NCBI GenBank assembly: GCA_041390025.1
Contig: JAWKQR010000009.1
Coordinates: 90,771-154,770, forward strand
Direction: 5' to 3'
Source: JBFFMO01 sp041390025
GTDB lineage: Bacteria > Myxococcota_A > Bradymonadia > Bradymonadales > Bradymonadaceae
Length of the DNA: 64,000 bases
The notes below the pieces were generated by a model. It was not told where the DNA came from. It saw nothing but the letters and a program-made list of their open reading frames with translations, and ran no database searches. Made by a program: the position numbers and the translations under genes. Below, piece after piece: positions 28,984 through 39,284 of this stretch. The stretch's first letter is position 1. Each line of letters begins with the position of its first letter.

Positions 28984-31130
28984 CAGGGAGCCTCGGGAGT
29001 GCAAGCGGCGCAGGCCTTGACGGCCTCGTCAAAGAACGACACGACGGTTTCGTACTCCCACAGGCGGAAGCAGTCACGGTCGGGGTCAAAGTTCTGAATC
29101 GGAGTAAACAACTGCCAGCCGTAAATCGGGAGTCTGGGGATGTTATCACCGTCGAAGTTCTTTCGCAGCAATGCCCTGACATCGTCACGAAGATAGAGGC
29201 GGTCGTTGATGGCGATCTTGGGTGGCATGCATGCCTGCATGAAGCCCTCCGTTTGATCGCGGGTCACGAGCTGGTCGGTATTGAAGTAAGGGCACTGGCT
29301 GAGCTCCCGGTTCTTCGCTTCCATGGTGGCGCGAAGGAACTCGAGGTTTTGCGCCGTAATGTCGACCAAGCCGCTTTGCGGTTCTTTGACGGAGCCGCCG
29401 CCGTAGAACGCCTCGAAACACGCGACTCGAACTTCGCCCGAGACACCCGCCACGCGGCTTGGTTTCTCCGACGTGTACAGCAAGATCCGGTTGTAGCCGT
29501 TCTGCCCAGGGATGGGCGTGACCGTCATCGGGATGTCGCGCACGTCGAAATCGTAGCAGTGGCGCTCTTCCATGCGCCCGTTTTCTGGGTTTTCGACGTC
29601 CATCACGCCGTTATCGTCCAGACCGTACACAATGCGTTCATCGCGGTAGCGATCTGCATCCGGAACAAGGGGGTCGGTTCCCGCCTTGATCTCCTCGCCG
29701 TTGACCACACCATCGAAGTCGAGGTCGCTCAGGGCGTCGTTGACCAAGGGGTCGGTGCCGTAAAGCATCTCGGTCCAGTCCAACACGCCGTCGCCGTCGG
29801 TGTCGGGCTGAATCGGGTCGGTTTTCAGGAACTCTTCTTCACAATCGTTTAGCCCATCGCCATCGCCGTCCCGTGCGCTGTTGCAGCGAATGGCGGGGCG
29901 CTCGGCGACGCGGGGATCAAAGCCCTCTGTCAGGAGTTTGGTCTCAAAAAGGTCGCCAAAGTTGTCGCCGTCGGAATCCTTGGAATTGCGGTCTGTGTTG
30001 AGCAGGATCTCTTCCTCGTCGCTCAGACCATCCGCGTCAGAGTCCGGGCGTAGCGTTTTGTCGCCCACACGCGCGTGTTCGTTGTACGCAACGAAACTCG
30101 ACAGCGTCAGCTCCGCCTTGATGCTCGAGATGTCAAACGTGAGGAAATCCTCGCTGGTTGTCAGATTGACGTCGCGGAAGGTGCCGTTGCCTTCGTTGGC
30201 CATGGCTTGCATCAACGCGGTCGCGATGGTTTTGTCGTATCCAAAAGCGGTGCTTGCGCCCGGACAAATTCCCTCGACCACGGCCTGGGGGGAGAATAGC
30301 AGCACGGTGTTCAACGTCACGTCGCCGACCGAGTACGTGTCTTTGAGTTCGAGCAGCTCGGAGACGCGCTGCATGATCTGCATAGGCTGGTTGTACTCGG
30401 GGCAGATGCCCGAAAAGTCCACGTACGCGTCGTCAGGGATCTCCAAGTCTGTGTTGCACACCCCATACAAATTGTCGGGATGTAGGCTGTTGTCATTGAT
30501 GTTCGCGCAGTCGGGATCGGCCCCGTCTGTTCGTCCGTCGCCGTCGTTGTCGTCACCGTCCGAACAATCGCTGATCGTGTCCTCGCAACCGGCGTTGCAT
30601 CGTGGTTCTGGATTGCCGTCCGACACAAAGTTGATGATGTAACGCGTGCGCGCTCGCTCGGGCCCCCCAACGCTGAGAATGTCGCGCTCGATCAGGCGCA
30701 CAGCTGTGGCGATTGCACCTTGATAGTCGGTCGCCGGACCCAATCCTCCTGCTGGATCGACGAACTGCGAGATCGCGTCTCGGTCCCGCGTGAAGTCCTG
30801 TTCGCGCGCCCATGAGGAAAACCCGATGAAACCGAATTGCGCGTTGGGTTGCGAGGAGAGCAGCCGGTTGATCGATGAGTTCAGCGCCGTGAAACGCCGG
30901 TTTTGGCTGTCGGTGCACTGCAGCGAGGCCGATTGATCGACGATGTACAGCACTTTGACCGGGAAGGTGATCTCGGCCGACGGCTCGGTACAGAACTCAC
31001 CTTTGACGCGAATCAGGTTGTCGAGCTCCGGTTCTGGCGGAGGAGGTACGCGCTGAAGTCCGGTGTCGGTGCAGCTCAACAGCGTCACCAGCAGACTCAT
31101 CAGAACCGTAGATGGACGTATCGGTCGCAT
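28983..31130 (-). CDS. Lipoprotein with VWA domain, TSP3 repeats and extra C-terminal region
   Basis: The chosen start ATG 31130 gives a lipobox signal (MSLLVTLLSCTD); the frame is open further upstream but encodes no signal there. The VWA domain shows LYIVDQSAS (DxSxS) near residue 63 and FVSDGNPEPRC with a Cys-rich insert (CNAGCEDTISDCSDGDDNDG) that itself resembles a calcium loop. TSP3-type motifs follow (DSDADGLSDEEE, DGDGDGLNDCEE, DTDGDGVLDW), then the conserved block HCYDFDVRDIPMTV. Unlike its paralogues it has about 120 further residues (EFLRATMEAKNRELSQCPYF, RLWEYETVVSFFDEA). It is the first gene of a set of overlapping lipoprotein genes. Confidence 0.85.
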   Translation of the reverse strand: MRPIRPSTVLMSLLVTLLSCTDTGLQRVPPPPEPELDNLIRVKGEFCTEPSAEITFPVKVLYIVDQSASLQCTDSQNRRFTALNSSINRLLSSQPNAQFGFIGFSSWAREQDFTRDRDAISQFVDPAGGLGPATDYQGAIATAVRLIERDILSVGGPERARTRYIINFVSDGNPEPRCNAGCEDTISDCSDGDDNDGDGRTDGADPDCANINDNSLHPDNLYGVCNTDLEIPDDAYVDFSGICPEYNQPMQIMQRVSELLELKDTYSVGDVTLNTVLLFSPQAVVEGICPGASTAFGYDKTIATALMQAMANEGNGTFRDVNLTTSEDFLTFDISSIKAELTLSSFVAYNEHARVGDKTLRPDSDADGLSDEEEILLNTDRNSKDSDGDNFGDLFETKLLTEGFDPRVAERPAIRCNSARDGDGDGLNDCEEEFLKTDPIQPDTDGDGVLDWTEMLYGTDPLVNDALSDLDFDGVVNGEEIKAGTDPLVPDADRYRDERIVYGLDDNGVMDVENPENGRMEERHCYDFDVRDIPMTVTPIPGQNGYNRILLYTSEKPSRVAGVSGEVRVACFEAFYGGGSVKEPQSGLVDITAQNLEFLRATMEAKNRELSQCPYFNTDQLVTRDQTEGFMQACMPPKIAINDRLYLRDDVRALLRKNFDGDNIPRLPIYGWQLFTPIQNFDPDRDCFRLWEYETVVSFFDEAVKACAACTPEAP

Positions 31131-31154
31131 GGCGCTCTCACGTGGGTGATGCGT

Positions 31155-31181
31155 AAAAAAAAACCTGCCCGAGGGCAGGTT
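31155..31181 (-). terminator. Rho-independent terminator after the MYXO-CTERM-like gene
   Basis: Read on the minus strand, an 8-bp stem (AACCTGCC / GGCAGGTT, loop CTCG) is followed by a run of nine T. It lies about 40 bases after the stop at 31220 and before the start at 31130, so it separates the TSP3 gene from the lipoprotein operon. Confidence 0.85.
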
Positions 31182-31219
31182 GTTCGTGTCCCGGGATGCG
31201 GTAACCCGCTTCCGACACT

Positions 31220-32591
31220 TTAGTTTGAACGGCGTCGGAATACCAGACCGACCAGACCAAGTGCGAGCAGCCACACACCATTGACGGCGTTGTCTTCGCT
31301 CGTCACCGAACAGCCACCTGCATCTGCGCGGCTGACGTCGGCGTCATCGCCCGCCAGGTTGACGGTCGTCGTGAAGATAGACTTCTCGTTGAGCTTGCCC
31401 GACACGCGGTCTTCCCACACGGTTTCCACGGCAACTTCGACCTTGTACTCGCCGGCTTTCGAGCCGTAGAGAATCGGGGCTTCATCGACCAGGTAGCGGT
31501 ACTCATAGGGGCTCGAGACGGTCACGGTGCCTTCTGCATTGTCCAGACGGAAGTCGCTGCCCTCGGGTTGGCTCACGACACGCCAGCTGAAGCGCATCGG
31601 CTGATTCTCGCGGTTTGCGAACAGACGGAGCAGGATGGGCTGGCCGGTCTGACCCACCAACGTCGGGCTGTAGACCTGCATTGGGCCCTGGTCGTCCAAG
31701 CAGTTGTCTTTGTCGCCGAACACAACGTAGCACTGACGCACGTCGCATGAACCATCGCCACCTGCGAAGGTGTCGCCAAGACCGTCACGGTCGAAGTCAG
31801 CCTGGCCTGGGTTGGCCGTTTCGGGGCAGTTGTCGAGTGCGTTCATGATCGAGTCGCCATCGATGTCGGGGTCGCATGCGTCCCCGAACAGGCTGCCGTT
31901 CATGTTGGCTTGGTCAGGGTTGAACATGGCGATGCAGTTGTCCTGCACGTCCGCGATGCCGTCGCCATCTTGGTCGGGGAAGCACAACGAGCGCTGGTCA
32001 GCGGTCGGTGTGGTGATCGTTGCCGACATAGGGCATGGATCGTCGAGGTTGGCGACGCCATCGCCGTCGATGTCGTCGTCATGCGTCACCAAGACCGTCA
32101 CCGTCCGTGTCACCTTGAACCGTGAGGCCGGCGAGGAACGGGTTAGGAACGGTCTGACAGTTGTCTTGGGTGTTCTCGATGCCGTCGCCGTCCATGTCGG
32201 TGTCGCATGGGTCGCCGAAGCCGTCACCGTCGAGGTCAAACTGATCCGGGTTTGGCGCGTTGCGGCAGATGTCGCAGCCGTCGCCGATTCCGTCGCCATC
32301 GGTGTCGGCCTGATCGAGGTTGCTAACGCGGATACAGTTGTCCGAGTTGTCTTCGATGCCGTCGTTGTCATAGTCGTCGGCGAACTGGTAGGTGTCGCCC
32401 ACGTCTGTGTTGTTGATCAGGATGGACCCGCCACCGCAACCGCATCCGCCGCCACCCGACATGTTGGGTGTGCCGCAGTCGCCGAACGAGTTGTCACACT
32501 CGAATCCGGGGCTGTCCTGAGCGCTTGCGCTCGCAACACCCATCAGCATTGTGAGCGCAAAGGTTGATACATAAACTGCCGTCTTCTTCAT
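31220..32591 (-). CDS. TSP3-repeat protein with a MYXO-CTERM-like sorting signal, frameshifted
   Basis: ATG 32591 is chosen because a strong AGGAGAGG lies six bases upstream and a signal peptide follows (FALTMLMGVASASAQ). The middle is a string of TSP3-type motifs (DYDNDGIEDNSDNC, DTDGDGIGDGCD, DQDGDGIADVQDNC). One base shift near 32100 links the halves. The C-terminus ends with a GGCS motif, a hydrophobic segment (NGVWLLALGLVGLVF) and RRRS, which matches the layout of the MYXO-CTERM signal (conserved Cys, membrane segment, Arg cluster), processed by a myxosortase. The protein is therefore expected at the cell surface and binds calcium in the repeats. Confidence 0.8.
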
Positions 32592-32893
32592 TTTCGGCCT
32601 CTCCTGGTTTGGGTCCCTCAACCCGATTGCGTACGAAATAAACTTCATTTTGCTTTATCAAGTCGGTCGATGGGTCACAACGTTGATTCGTTGTCATCTC
32701 GACCATGCTCCATTCTAATAAGCAATCCGCGTGCCATGAGTTCTTTGGCCCGTATGTGTGCATAAAGTGCCCGATTTTCGGGATCGCCCGGGGTTTTGTG
32801 GCATGTGTGTCACAGTGCGCGTGCTTAAGGTTGTAGTCGATACGCAACGATCGGGGCATTGTTGTCTCACTCTGCGCGCGGATCAAGGAACGA
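32592..32893 (-). other. Non-coding region upstream of the TSP3/MYXO-CTERM gene
   Basis: About 300 bases with no convincing gene. It carries the ribosome site for the gene starting at 32591 and must hold its promoter, but no clear -35/-10 pair could be picked. An upstream in-frame extension to 32648 exists but lacks a signal peptide at its start. Confidence 0.4.
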
Positions 32894-33642
32894 TCAGCGA
32901 TTCGTGAGTTTCAGCAGGTGCTGGGCCAGGGCGGTTGCGCTTTCGATGCTTCGAGGGACACCTGGCAGTGATTCGCCTGAAAAACCGTCCCCGCAGGCAA
33001 ACCACCCTTCGAGGGACCTGTCCCAGAACGGCTCGGGCTCAAAGGCGCGCACATTGGCGTAGCGCCAGCGATGGGTTGAGAACTCTTGAAATGGGGGTTC
33101 GATGGGGTAGGGCGCATCGCTGTAAACTACCCACGTTGTTGTTTCGCCGAAGGTTTCCCACATACGGCGGTTTGGCCTGCTGAATCCTGGCGCACCGTGC
33201 ACAGGACATCCCGCGGTCCCGAGACCATCGCCACCCAACCGCCGTCGTAAACGGCCGTGGTGGGTCGTCCTACGATTTGACTGACCTGCGGCAACGGCGC
33301 GGTCAAGACAATCCAGTCGGTTTCAAAACATCGGCCATCCACCGCCCAAACTCTGCCGAGTTCGACGCGTTCGACGCGCGTTTCATACAGAACCGTCGCA
33401 GGTTCCAGAGCTTGCGAATCACGGCGGATGTGTCGGTTTCGTTCGTCGGCACCCCGCAATGACCTCTGGCAACGCGGATCGCGGCGACCCGTGGTTGAAC
33501 CGCAATGCGTCGATGCGACGGGTCGACAGTCGGCCCCCGGGGCCACGACTTTCTCAAGTACGGTGAGGTCAAAATGGGGACTCAACGTTTGCGCCAAAAC
33601 CCCCGACGCGATTCCCGCACCCACGACCAAAACTCTTTTCAT
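32894..33642 (-). CDS. FAD/NAD(P)-dependent oxidoreductase, renalase-like, frameshifted
   Basis: ATG 33642, preceded by GGAGG, opens with a Rossmann dinucleotide motif (RVLVVGAGIASGVLAQ) and HFDLTVLEK, the usual FAD-binding start. The C-terminal part reads GWFACGDGFSGESLPGVPRS and ESATALAQHLLKL, typical of amine oxidase/renalase-like flavoproteins. The middle includes RVERVELGRVWAVDG and DWIVLTAPLPQVSQI. At least three frame changes (about 33560, 33460 and 33190) are needed. The substrate is unknown. It is divergent from ftsK and convergent with nothing nearby; its own promoter probably lies in the 133-base gap. Confidence 0.72.
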
Positions 33643-33763
33643 GTGACCTCCCTGCGCACCTAGGATGCAGATGGAGTGGAAAATTGACGGACCTCTTGGC
33701 CGTGTTAGCTTAAAGTCGCCGGTGTCCGGCCGCCCGCAAGGATGCGAGGCGTAGCGCAGTACT

Positions 33764-33770
33764 AGGAGGG
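33764..33770 (+). promoter_or_regulatory. Strong ribosome binding site for ftsK
   Basis: AGGAGGG lies five bases before ATG 33776. It favours this start over the TTG at 33870, which is in the long frame but has no such site. Confidence 0.7.
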
Positions 33771-33775
33771 TTCTC

Positions 33776-36503
33776 ATGGCCGCGGAAAGCACAGCTGGTT
33801 CACCCAGCACCCCGCCCACAACAAAGAGAAAGCACGCAAAGAAAGAGCCCGGTTCAGGCGAAACCTGCGTTGCAGCCCAAGTCGTCGCTCGCGTTCCAGC
33901 GTGAGGCGGGCGGGTTGGTGTTGTGCTTGATGTCGGTCGCCGTGTTGCTGGCGTTGGCAAGTTTTGACATCGCAGACTTGGATCGCGAGGTCCCCGCAAA
34001 CCTGATTGGACCCTTGGGCGTCCAAATCGGCGGTGCGCTCCTGTTCGTGTTCGGCGTCTCAGCCTTCTTCCTCAATGGACTCGTCGGATATCTGGGCATT
34101 TCCCTGCTGATTGGACGGCGCGTCGACTGGCGTGTGGGCCAAGTCGTGGGACAGGTGCTCCTGGTGGTGTCGGTTGCGATGATGCTCCACCTCACGATGG
34201 AGGAAGTCATCGTGTTGGGGCACGTGCCCGGCGGACTTGTGGGCGAGTTTGGCGCGGAGCTGCTGCGAGGTGTTGCCGGCACCGCGGGAGCGTTCATCGC
34301 GACCCTTGGGGCTGTTTTGGTCAGCGTGATGCTGTTTACGAATCTCAGCCTTGGGGGCCTCTTGCGGGCTTGCCTCGCCCACTTTCATCGTTTGCAAGCC
34401 TACGCGCGTCATCGCGTACGTGTGCATCGCGAGTTTCGAGCTCAGCTGGAAGTTGAGCGGGAGCGTCTGCGTGCTTCGCAACCTTCGGACGCGGCTGAGC
34501 TCGCTCGCGTGGTCGCCGAGCGAGAGGCGGCTCCGCTTGTCCCAGAAGGCTACGATTTTGAGGACAGCGAGGACGAAGAGGTTCAGCGAAAGCTTGCTCA
34601 GCGCCTTCAACGACTCGCGCGCACCGCCAAAAAGCCGGTCCCAGCCCCCGACGTGGCGCCTTCCGTCGAAGCAGCGCCGACAAAAACACCGAAGGTTAAG
34701 CCTCAGGTTCACGAGCAAATCTCAGCCGAGTTGGAGCGTGACTCCGATTGGGAGTTCGGCGACATGCCGTCGACACCTCCTGAAATCGTTGAACAACCCA
34801 AAGCGCCGATTCACATCGTGACGCGCGAAGTTGAGCAAGAGGTGACCGACACCGACATTGTGGATCTGGTGGAGGAGCGAAAACCAGCGACCAAGGTCGA
34901 GGTCGATTTTGGCCCGCAGATCGTCGAGAGTGAGGCGGCTAAGAAGGCCCGTGAGCGACGCGATCTGATCGAAGAAGGTGTTGCCTTCCGTCCACAACGC
35001 AAGGGGGCGTACGAACTTCCAGCCATCCACTTCTTGAACTTCGAACGAAGCGACGAACCCGCCGTGGATCGCGAACACCTGCGCTCCATGGCCGCACAGA
35101 TCGAAAAGACACTGGCGGACTTCAAGGTCGATGGTCAGGTGGTCGAGATCTGCCCGGGGCCGGTCATCACAATGTTCGAGTTCAGTCCTGCCGCTGGGGT
35201 CAAGATCGCGCGCATCGCGAGCTTATCGGATGACCTCGCGATGGCCTTGTCGGCGTTGAGTGTGCGCATCCTGGCGCCTATCCCAGGCAAGGGTGTGGTT
35301 GGCATTGAAGTGCCCAACCCCACGCGTGAGATGGTCTACCTCAAAGAGGTCATCGCCGACGATGTTTTTGTCGGAAACGATAAGGCGCAGCTCCCGCTCG
35401 CGCTCGGTTTTGACACCGAGGGCGGTCCGGTCATGGCCGACCTCGCGAAGATGCCGCACCTGCTGGTGGCGGGTGCAACCGGTGCAGGAAAGTCGGTCGC
35501 TGTGAACACGATGATCGTCTCGTTGCTCTACAAACACACGCCCGACGACGTTCGGTTCATCATGGTCGACCCCAAGATGCTCGAATTCAGCATCTATGCG
35601 GACATTCCGCACCTGTTGCTGCCGGTCGTGACCGACCCCAAGCAGGCGACGATCGCCTTGAACTGGGCGGTGCAGGAGATGGAACGCCGCTACCAAAAGC
35701 TCGCCGAGATGAGCGTGCGTAACATCATGGGCTACAACAAGAAGATCGAGCGCATCACAAAAGAGGCGGAGCTTGACCAGCTTGACGGGAAAGACGACTC
35801 CGAAGCGATGCGTCAGCTCGGCTTGGACCACCTTGGTAAACCTCGCCATGTCCATCTGCCTTACATCGTGGTCATCATCGACGAGTTTGCGGACCTTATG
35901 ATGACGGCTGCCAAGGACGTTGAGACCGCGGTCGCGCGACTCGCTCAGAAGGCCCGCGCGGCAGGCATTCATCTGATTCTGGCGACCCAGCGGCCTTCGA
36001 CCGACGTCATCACCGGATTGATCAAGGCGAACTTCCCGACACGCATTGCGTTGCGTGTCACCAGCAAGACAGACAGTCGGGTCATCTTGGACTCAAATGG
36101 CGCGGAACACTTGCTTGGCAACGGTGATATGTTGTTCGTGCCGCCGGGGTCCAGCGCGCTTCAACGGGTCCACGGGGCGTATGTCTCCGAGAAAGAGATC
36201 GAACAGATCGTGGCATTCCTCAAAGCTCAGGGTGACCCCGTCTACGACGAGTCGATCTTGGTCTCGGATGAGGATGACGAAGGACCGTCCATCGAAGACA
36301 TGGATCGCGACGAACACTACGAAGATGCCGTTCGTCTGGTGGTCGAGTCGCGACAGGCGTCGATTTCGATGATCCAGCGAAAGCTGCGCGTGGGCTACAA
36401 CCGCGCTGCGCGGATGGTCGAGATGATGGAGATCGAGGGCATCGTCAGCGCTGCCGATGCGTGCAAACCACGTGAAGTGCTGCTCGACACGTCTCCCTAC
36501 TGA
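33776..36503 (+). CDS. ftsK: DNA translocase FtsK/SpoIIIE
   Basis: FtsK pumps chromosomal DNA at the division septum and activates dimer resolution at dif. The N-terminus has four predicted membrane segments (about residues 40-180), then a charged linker (residues 190-390), and the motor with Walker A VAGATGAGKSVAVN near residue 562, Walker B VVIIDEFADLMM near 695 and LATQRPSTDVITGLIKANFP. The C-terminal gamma winged helix (SISMIQRKLRVGYNRAARMV) completes the family; the length of about 909 residues is normal. The start ATG 33776 has a strong ribosome site, but a single-base shift near 33846 is needed to reach the long frame (AKKSPVQAKPALQPKSS), probably a sequencing error. Confidence 0.93.
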
Positions 36504-36575
36504 ACCCCGCACCTTCTTGTTGCACCCCTTTGGATGGTGTAAGACGGCCTACACGCCAAGCCAGAAGAGGGTGAT

Positions 36576-37886
36576 ATGGCTGAAGAAATTCTCCTCGATT
36601 ACGTCGTCGACCGTCCCAATGTCTCGGTGTCTCAGCCCGAGACCGAGCTGAAGATACTGCTCAAGGTCAATGCATCGAACGCGCTGCGCGCGACGGGACA
36701 GAGTTCGGCCATTGGGCCAAACGTGGCGCTCGTGTTGGATGTGTCATCTTCGATGCGCGCACGTGAAATGGGGGCGTTGAAAGAGGCCGCTCGCGCGGCG
36801 ATGAATTACCTTAAGCCAGGTGACTACGTGACGGTCGTCGCGTTTCAGTCGGTGGCATACGACATCGTGGAACCCACGATGATCGTGGACCAGTCCACGG
36901 TGGCCAACATCGTGCGAAAGATTGACGTCATTGACCAGTTCCAGGGCGGCGGGACGGATTTGGAGTACGCGCTGGAGAAGGCTGCGGGTCATCTGATGAC
37001 CGTGCCCGATCGCAATCAGGTCAAGAAGGTTATCGTGTTTACCGATGGCATGGTGACCGGCATTCCCGAGAACTGTTTGACGAAAGCAGCGGAGTTGGCG
37101 AGCCGTGGGATTGGGATCGATGCGCTGGGGTTCGGAGCCGAGTTTGACTACAAGTTTATGCAACGCTTGGTGTCTTACTCCAACGGATTTACGGCATACG
37201 CCGAGCGAACGGACGAGATCTCTCAGGTGTTTGGTCGACGTGTGCAGGGCGCGACATCGTCGGTCGCCACGAATGTACGTCTGGATCTCACGTTCACGCC
37301 GTTGATTCGGGCGAATCGCGGCTACCGATACAGCCCAGAGATCGCCTATCTGGGCAAGATGAAATTGCCCGGCGACGTGCGCACCATTTCCATCAATTTG
37401 GGCGCCATCGAACGCGACCGTGAATATGCTTACCTGCTGACGGTCTCGTCTCCGGCGCGACCGGCTGGGAAAGTGCGCATCGTCAAAGCCGACCTCCACT
37501 ACGATATTCCGTCGATGAACATCGTTGACGGAAGCAGCACGCAATCGATCGTTGTGAACTATACCGACGACCCACAATCGATCGCTCAGGTCATGGGCGA
37601 GGTGGAGCGGGCCTACGATGAGGTCGAGATCGGGCGTTTGGTGGAGGAGCTTGACGCGTCGATGAGTCGCCAAGACCACCAACACGTTGCGATGTTGTTC
37701 GACATCTTGAACGAACGCTACCGCGAGCTCGGGGATTCCGAAATGGCCGCCCACTACGTCGAGCTAAAGGCACGTTACGGCGCCAACGGATCGCTGTCTC
37801 AGGAAGAGATGAACTACACACGGCACAAGTCGACGCAGAAGCGCGACAGCGGTGTGCAGTTGGTGGACGCGTCCAGCCTGATTTGA
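36576..37886 (+). CDS. Cytoplasmic VWA-domain protein
   Basis: The 436-residue protein has no signal peptide. Its VWA domain includes an intact metal-site: ALVLDVSSSM (DxSxS) near residue 55, the Thr in QGGGTDLEYAL and VFTDGMVTGIPE. The second half (YRYSPEIAYLGKMKLPGDVRTI, LTVSSPARPAGKVRI) is a beta-rich region followed by helices (VEELDASMSRQDHQHVAMLF). It starts the plus-strand cluster with a lipoprotein, a zinc-ribbon/FHA protein and a Ser/Thr kinase. VWA proteins in such clusters often act with kinases as partner-binding units; which partner is unknown here. Confidence 0.85.
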   Translation: MAEEILLDYVVDRPNVSVSQPETELKILLKVNASNALRATGQSSAIGPNVALVLDVSSSMRAREMGALKEAARAAMNYLKPGDYVTVVAFQSVAYDIVEPTMIVDQSTVANIVRKIDVIDQFQGGGTDLEYALEKAAGHLMTVPDRNQVKKVIVFTDGMVTGIPENCLTKAAELASRGIGIDALGFGAEFDYKFMQRLVSYSNGFTAYAERTDEISQVFGRRVQGATSSVATNVRLDLTFTPLIRANRGYRYSPEIAYLGKMKLPGDVRTISINLGAIERDREYAYLLTVSSPARPAGKVRIVKADLHYDIPSMNIVDGSSTQSIVVNYTDDPQSIAQVMGEVERAYDEVEIGRLVEELDASMSRQDHQHVAMLFDILNERYRELGDSEMAAHYVELKARYGANGSLSQEEMNYTRHKSTQKRDSGVQLVDASSLI

Positions 37887-37956
37887 AGTCGCGAATCCAC
37901 GTAACGCGTGTTAGAAAAACAAAACGAATAAATTGATGACAGCAGGAGTGTTTGGA

Positions 37957-39267
37957 ATGCGTAATGGACTGTTATTGGGCTGTGTTCTCGTGTCTTTGGC
38001 CGCTTGCGGTGTCAACCCAGACCGTTTGGCGACGATGCAAAAGCGTCAAGCCGACATGGCCGAGAAGCAAAACGACGGTGGAGACATCAAGGTCGAGTAC
38101 AGCGACAGCGACCCGAAGGCGATTCGGGATGCGGTCACGGGCCTGAGCGAGCTTGAATCGAGCTTGGCGGCAGGGGACTTCGATCTCTACACCACCAAAC
38201 GTTACGAAATCACGAACCTCATGAGTCCCGAGCTCTCGCCGAATCTGCAAGGGCACGCGAAACGTGAACCCATCCTCGCGCGCGTCGCACAGCTCGACGC
38301 GAAGCTGGCGGGCTTGGGCAAGGAACGCGGAAAGATGCTGGTCGGTTCCAATCGCGTGTCGACCGCATCCGCCGATGCTCTGTACGCGATTCAGGATGCG
38401 ATCGACGCCTGCGCTCGTGGCGTGGTCGCCAACGACGAGCAGATGCGCGCTGACCTCTTCCGCAAGTTTGAGGCTGGACTTGAACGCGCCAAATCGCTCG
38501 ATGGATCCTCGCTCAGCTACTACGGACGCCGTCCAAGCGGTGCTGGGATGATCGATGTGCCCCTCGAGGTCGCGGTCTGCGAAGCCAAGACCACGATGCG
38601 CGAGATCGAAGCTGCGGACGAGGCACCTTCGGCGCCCGACTTGGCCAAGGAGTACAAAGGTTGTGGGTCGTTCGACGTGACGATCGAAGCCGCTCAAACA
38701 GGTGCGAATGCGTTCGGCGAGTTTCAAATCGTTGGCAGCTCAGAGCAGCCAAGGGCTGTTAAGGCTATATGCGAGAAGATGCCCCCCTCGTCGGATGCAC
38801 CTTCGAACGTTCAACGTGCGATCCGCGACAAGGCGCTGTGGTTGATTCAGGGCGACATTATCAGCATGGCGGGACCCTTTGAGTACGACCAGCGTGAGAC
38901 GTTGTACAAGCGCGGGGTCGCGCGTGTGTTCCGCAAGGATGCCACTCTGCGAACCAACAAGTGTGGAACGGAAGATGGCACGGCGTGCGAAGCCGAGGGC
39001 TCAGAGCTGGCGCGCGCGATCAATCAAGGAGCGCACTACATGCAGCGCGCCGATTTCCACCGCGGGAACGGTAATGCCGCACGTTGCAAAGAGATGGCGG
39101 ATCGGGCTTACAAGGCCCTCAGCGCATCGATGACCACGACGAACAGCGAGCGCATTCTCTTGTCGACTGGCGAAGCCGTTGCCAAGGCAGAAGCGCAGTC
39201 GCGTTTGGAAGCGCTCAAGAGCCAAGCCAACGACGCGTTGGCCTCGGATTGGTGTTCAAAACCCTAA
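37957..39267 (+). CDS. Lipoprotein, function unknown (kinase cluster)
   Basis: ATG 37957 is chosen because AGGAG lies upstream and the lipobox signal (VLVSLAACGVN) follows directly. The mature protein (about 410 residues) is mainly helical (IRDAVTGLSELESSLAAGDF, AQLDAKLAGLGKERGKM), with several Cys late in the chain (TNKCGTEDGTACEAEG, ARCKEMADRAY). No family is recognised. Its place between a VWA gene and an FHA/kinase pair suggests a periplasmic or surface partner of that module. Confidence 0.75.
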   Translation: MRNGLLLGCVLVSLAACGVNPDRLATMQKRQADMAEKQNDGGDIKVEYSDSDPKAIRDAVTGLSELESSLAAGDFDLYTTKRYEITNLMSPELSPNLQGHAKREPILARVAQLDAKLAGLGKERGKMLVGSNRVSTASADALYAIQDAIDACARGVVANDEQMRADLFRKFEAGLERAKSLDGSSLSYYGRRPSGAGMIDVPLEVAVCEAKTTMREIEAADEAPSAPDLAKEYKGCGSFDVTIEAAQTGANAFGEFQIVGSSEQPRAVKAICEKMPPSSDAPSNVQRAIRDKALWLIQGDIISMAGPFEYDQRETLYKRGVARVFRKDATLRTNKCGTEDGTACEAEGSELARAINQGAHYMQRADFHRGNGNAARCKEMADRAYKALSASMTTTNSERILLSTGEAVAKAEAQSRLEALKSQANDALASDWCSKP

Positions 39268-39284
39268 GACTCTTCAGGAGTGTC

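Noticed and set aside
28836..29852. A 338-codon plus-strand frame opposite the VWA/TSP3 lipoproteins
   Set aside because: It is a composition effect of GC-rich codons on the opposite strand, spans two true genes and has no recognisable domain.
32079..32648. A start at 32648 for the TSP3/MYXO-CTERM-like protein
   Set aside because: The extension lacks a signal at its start, while ATG 32591 has a strong ribosome site and a signal peptide.
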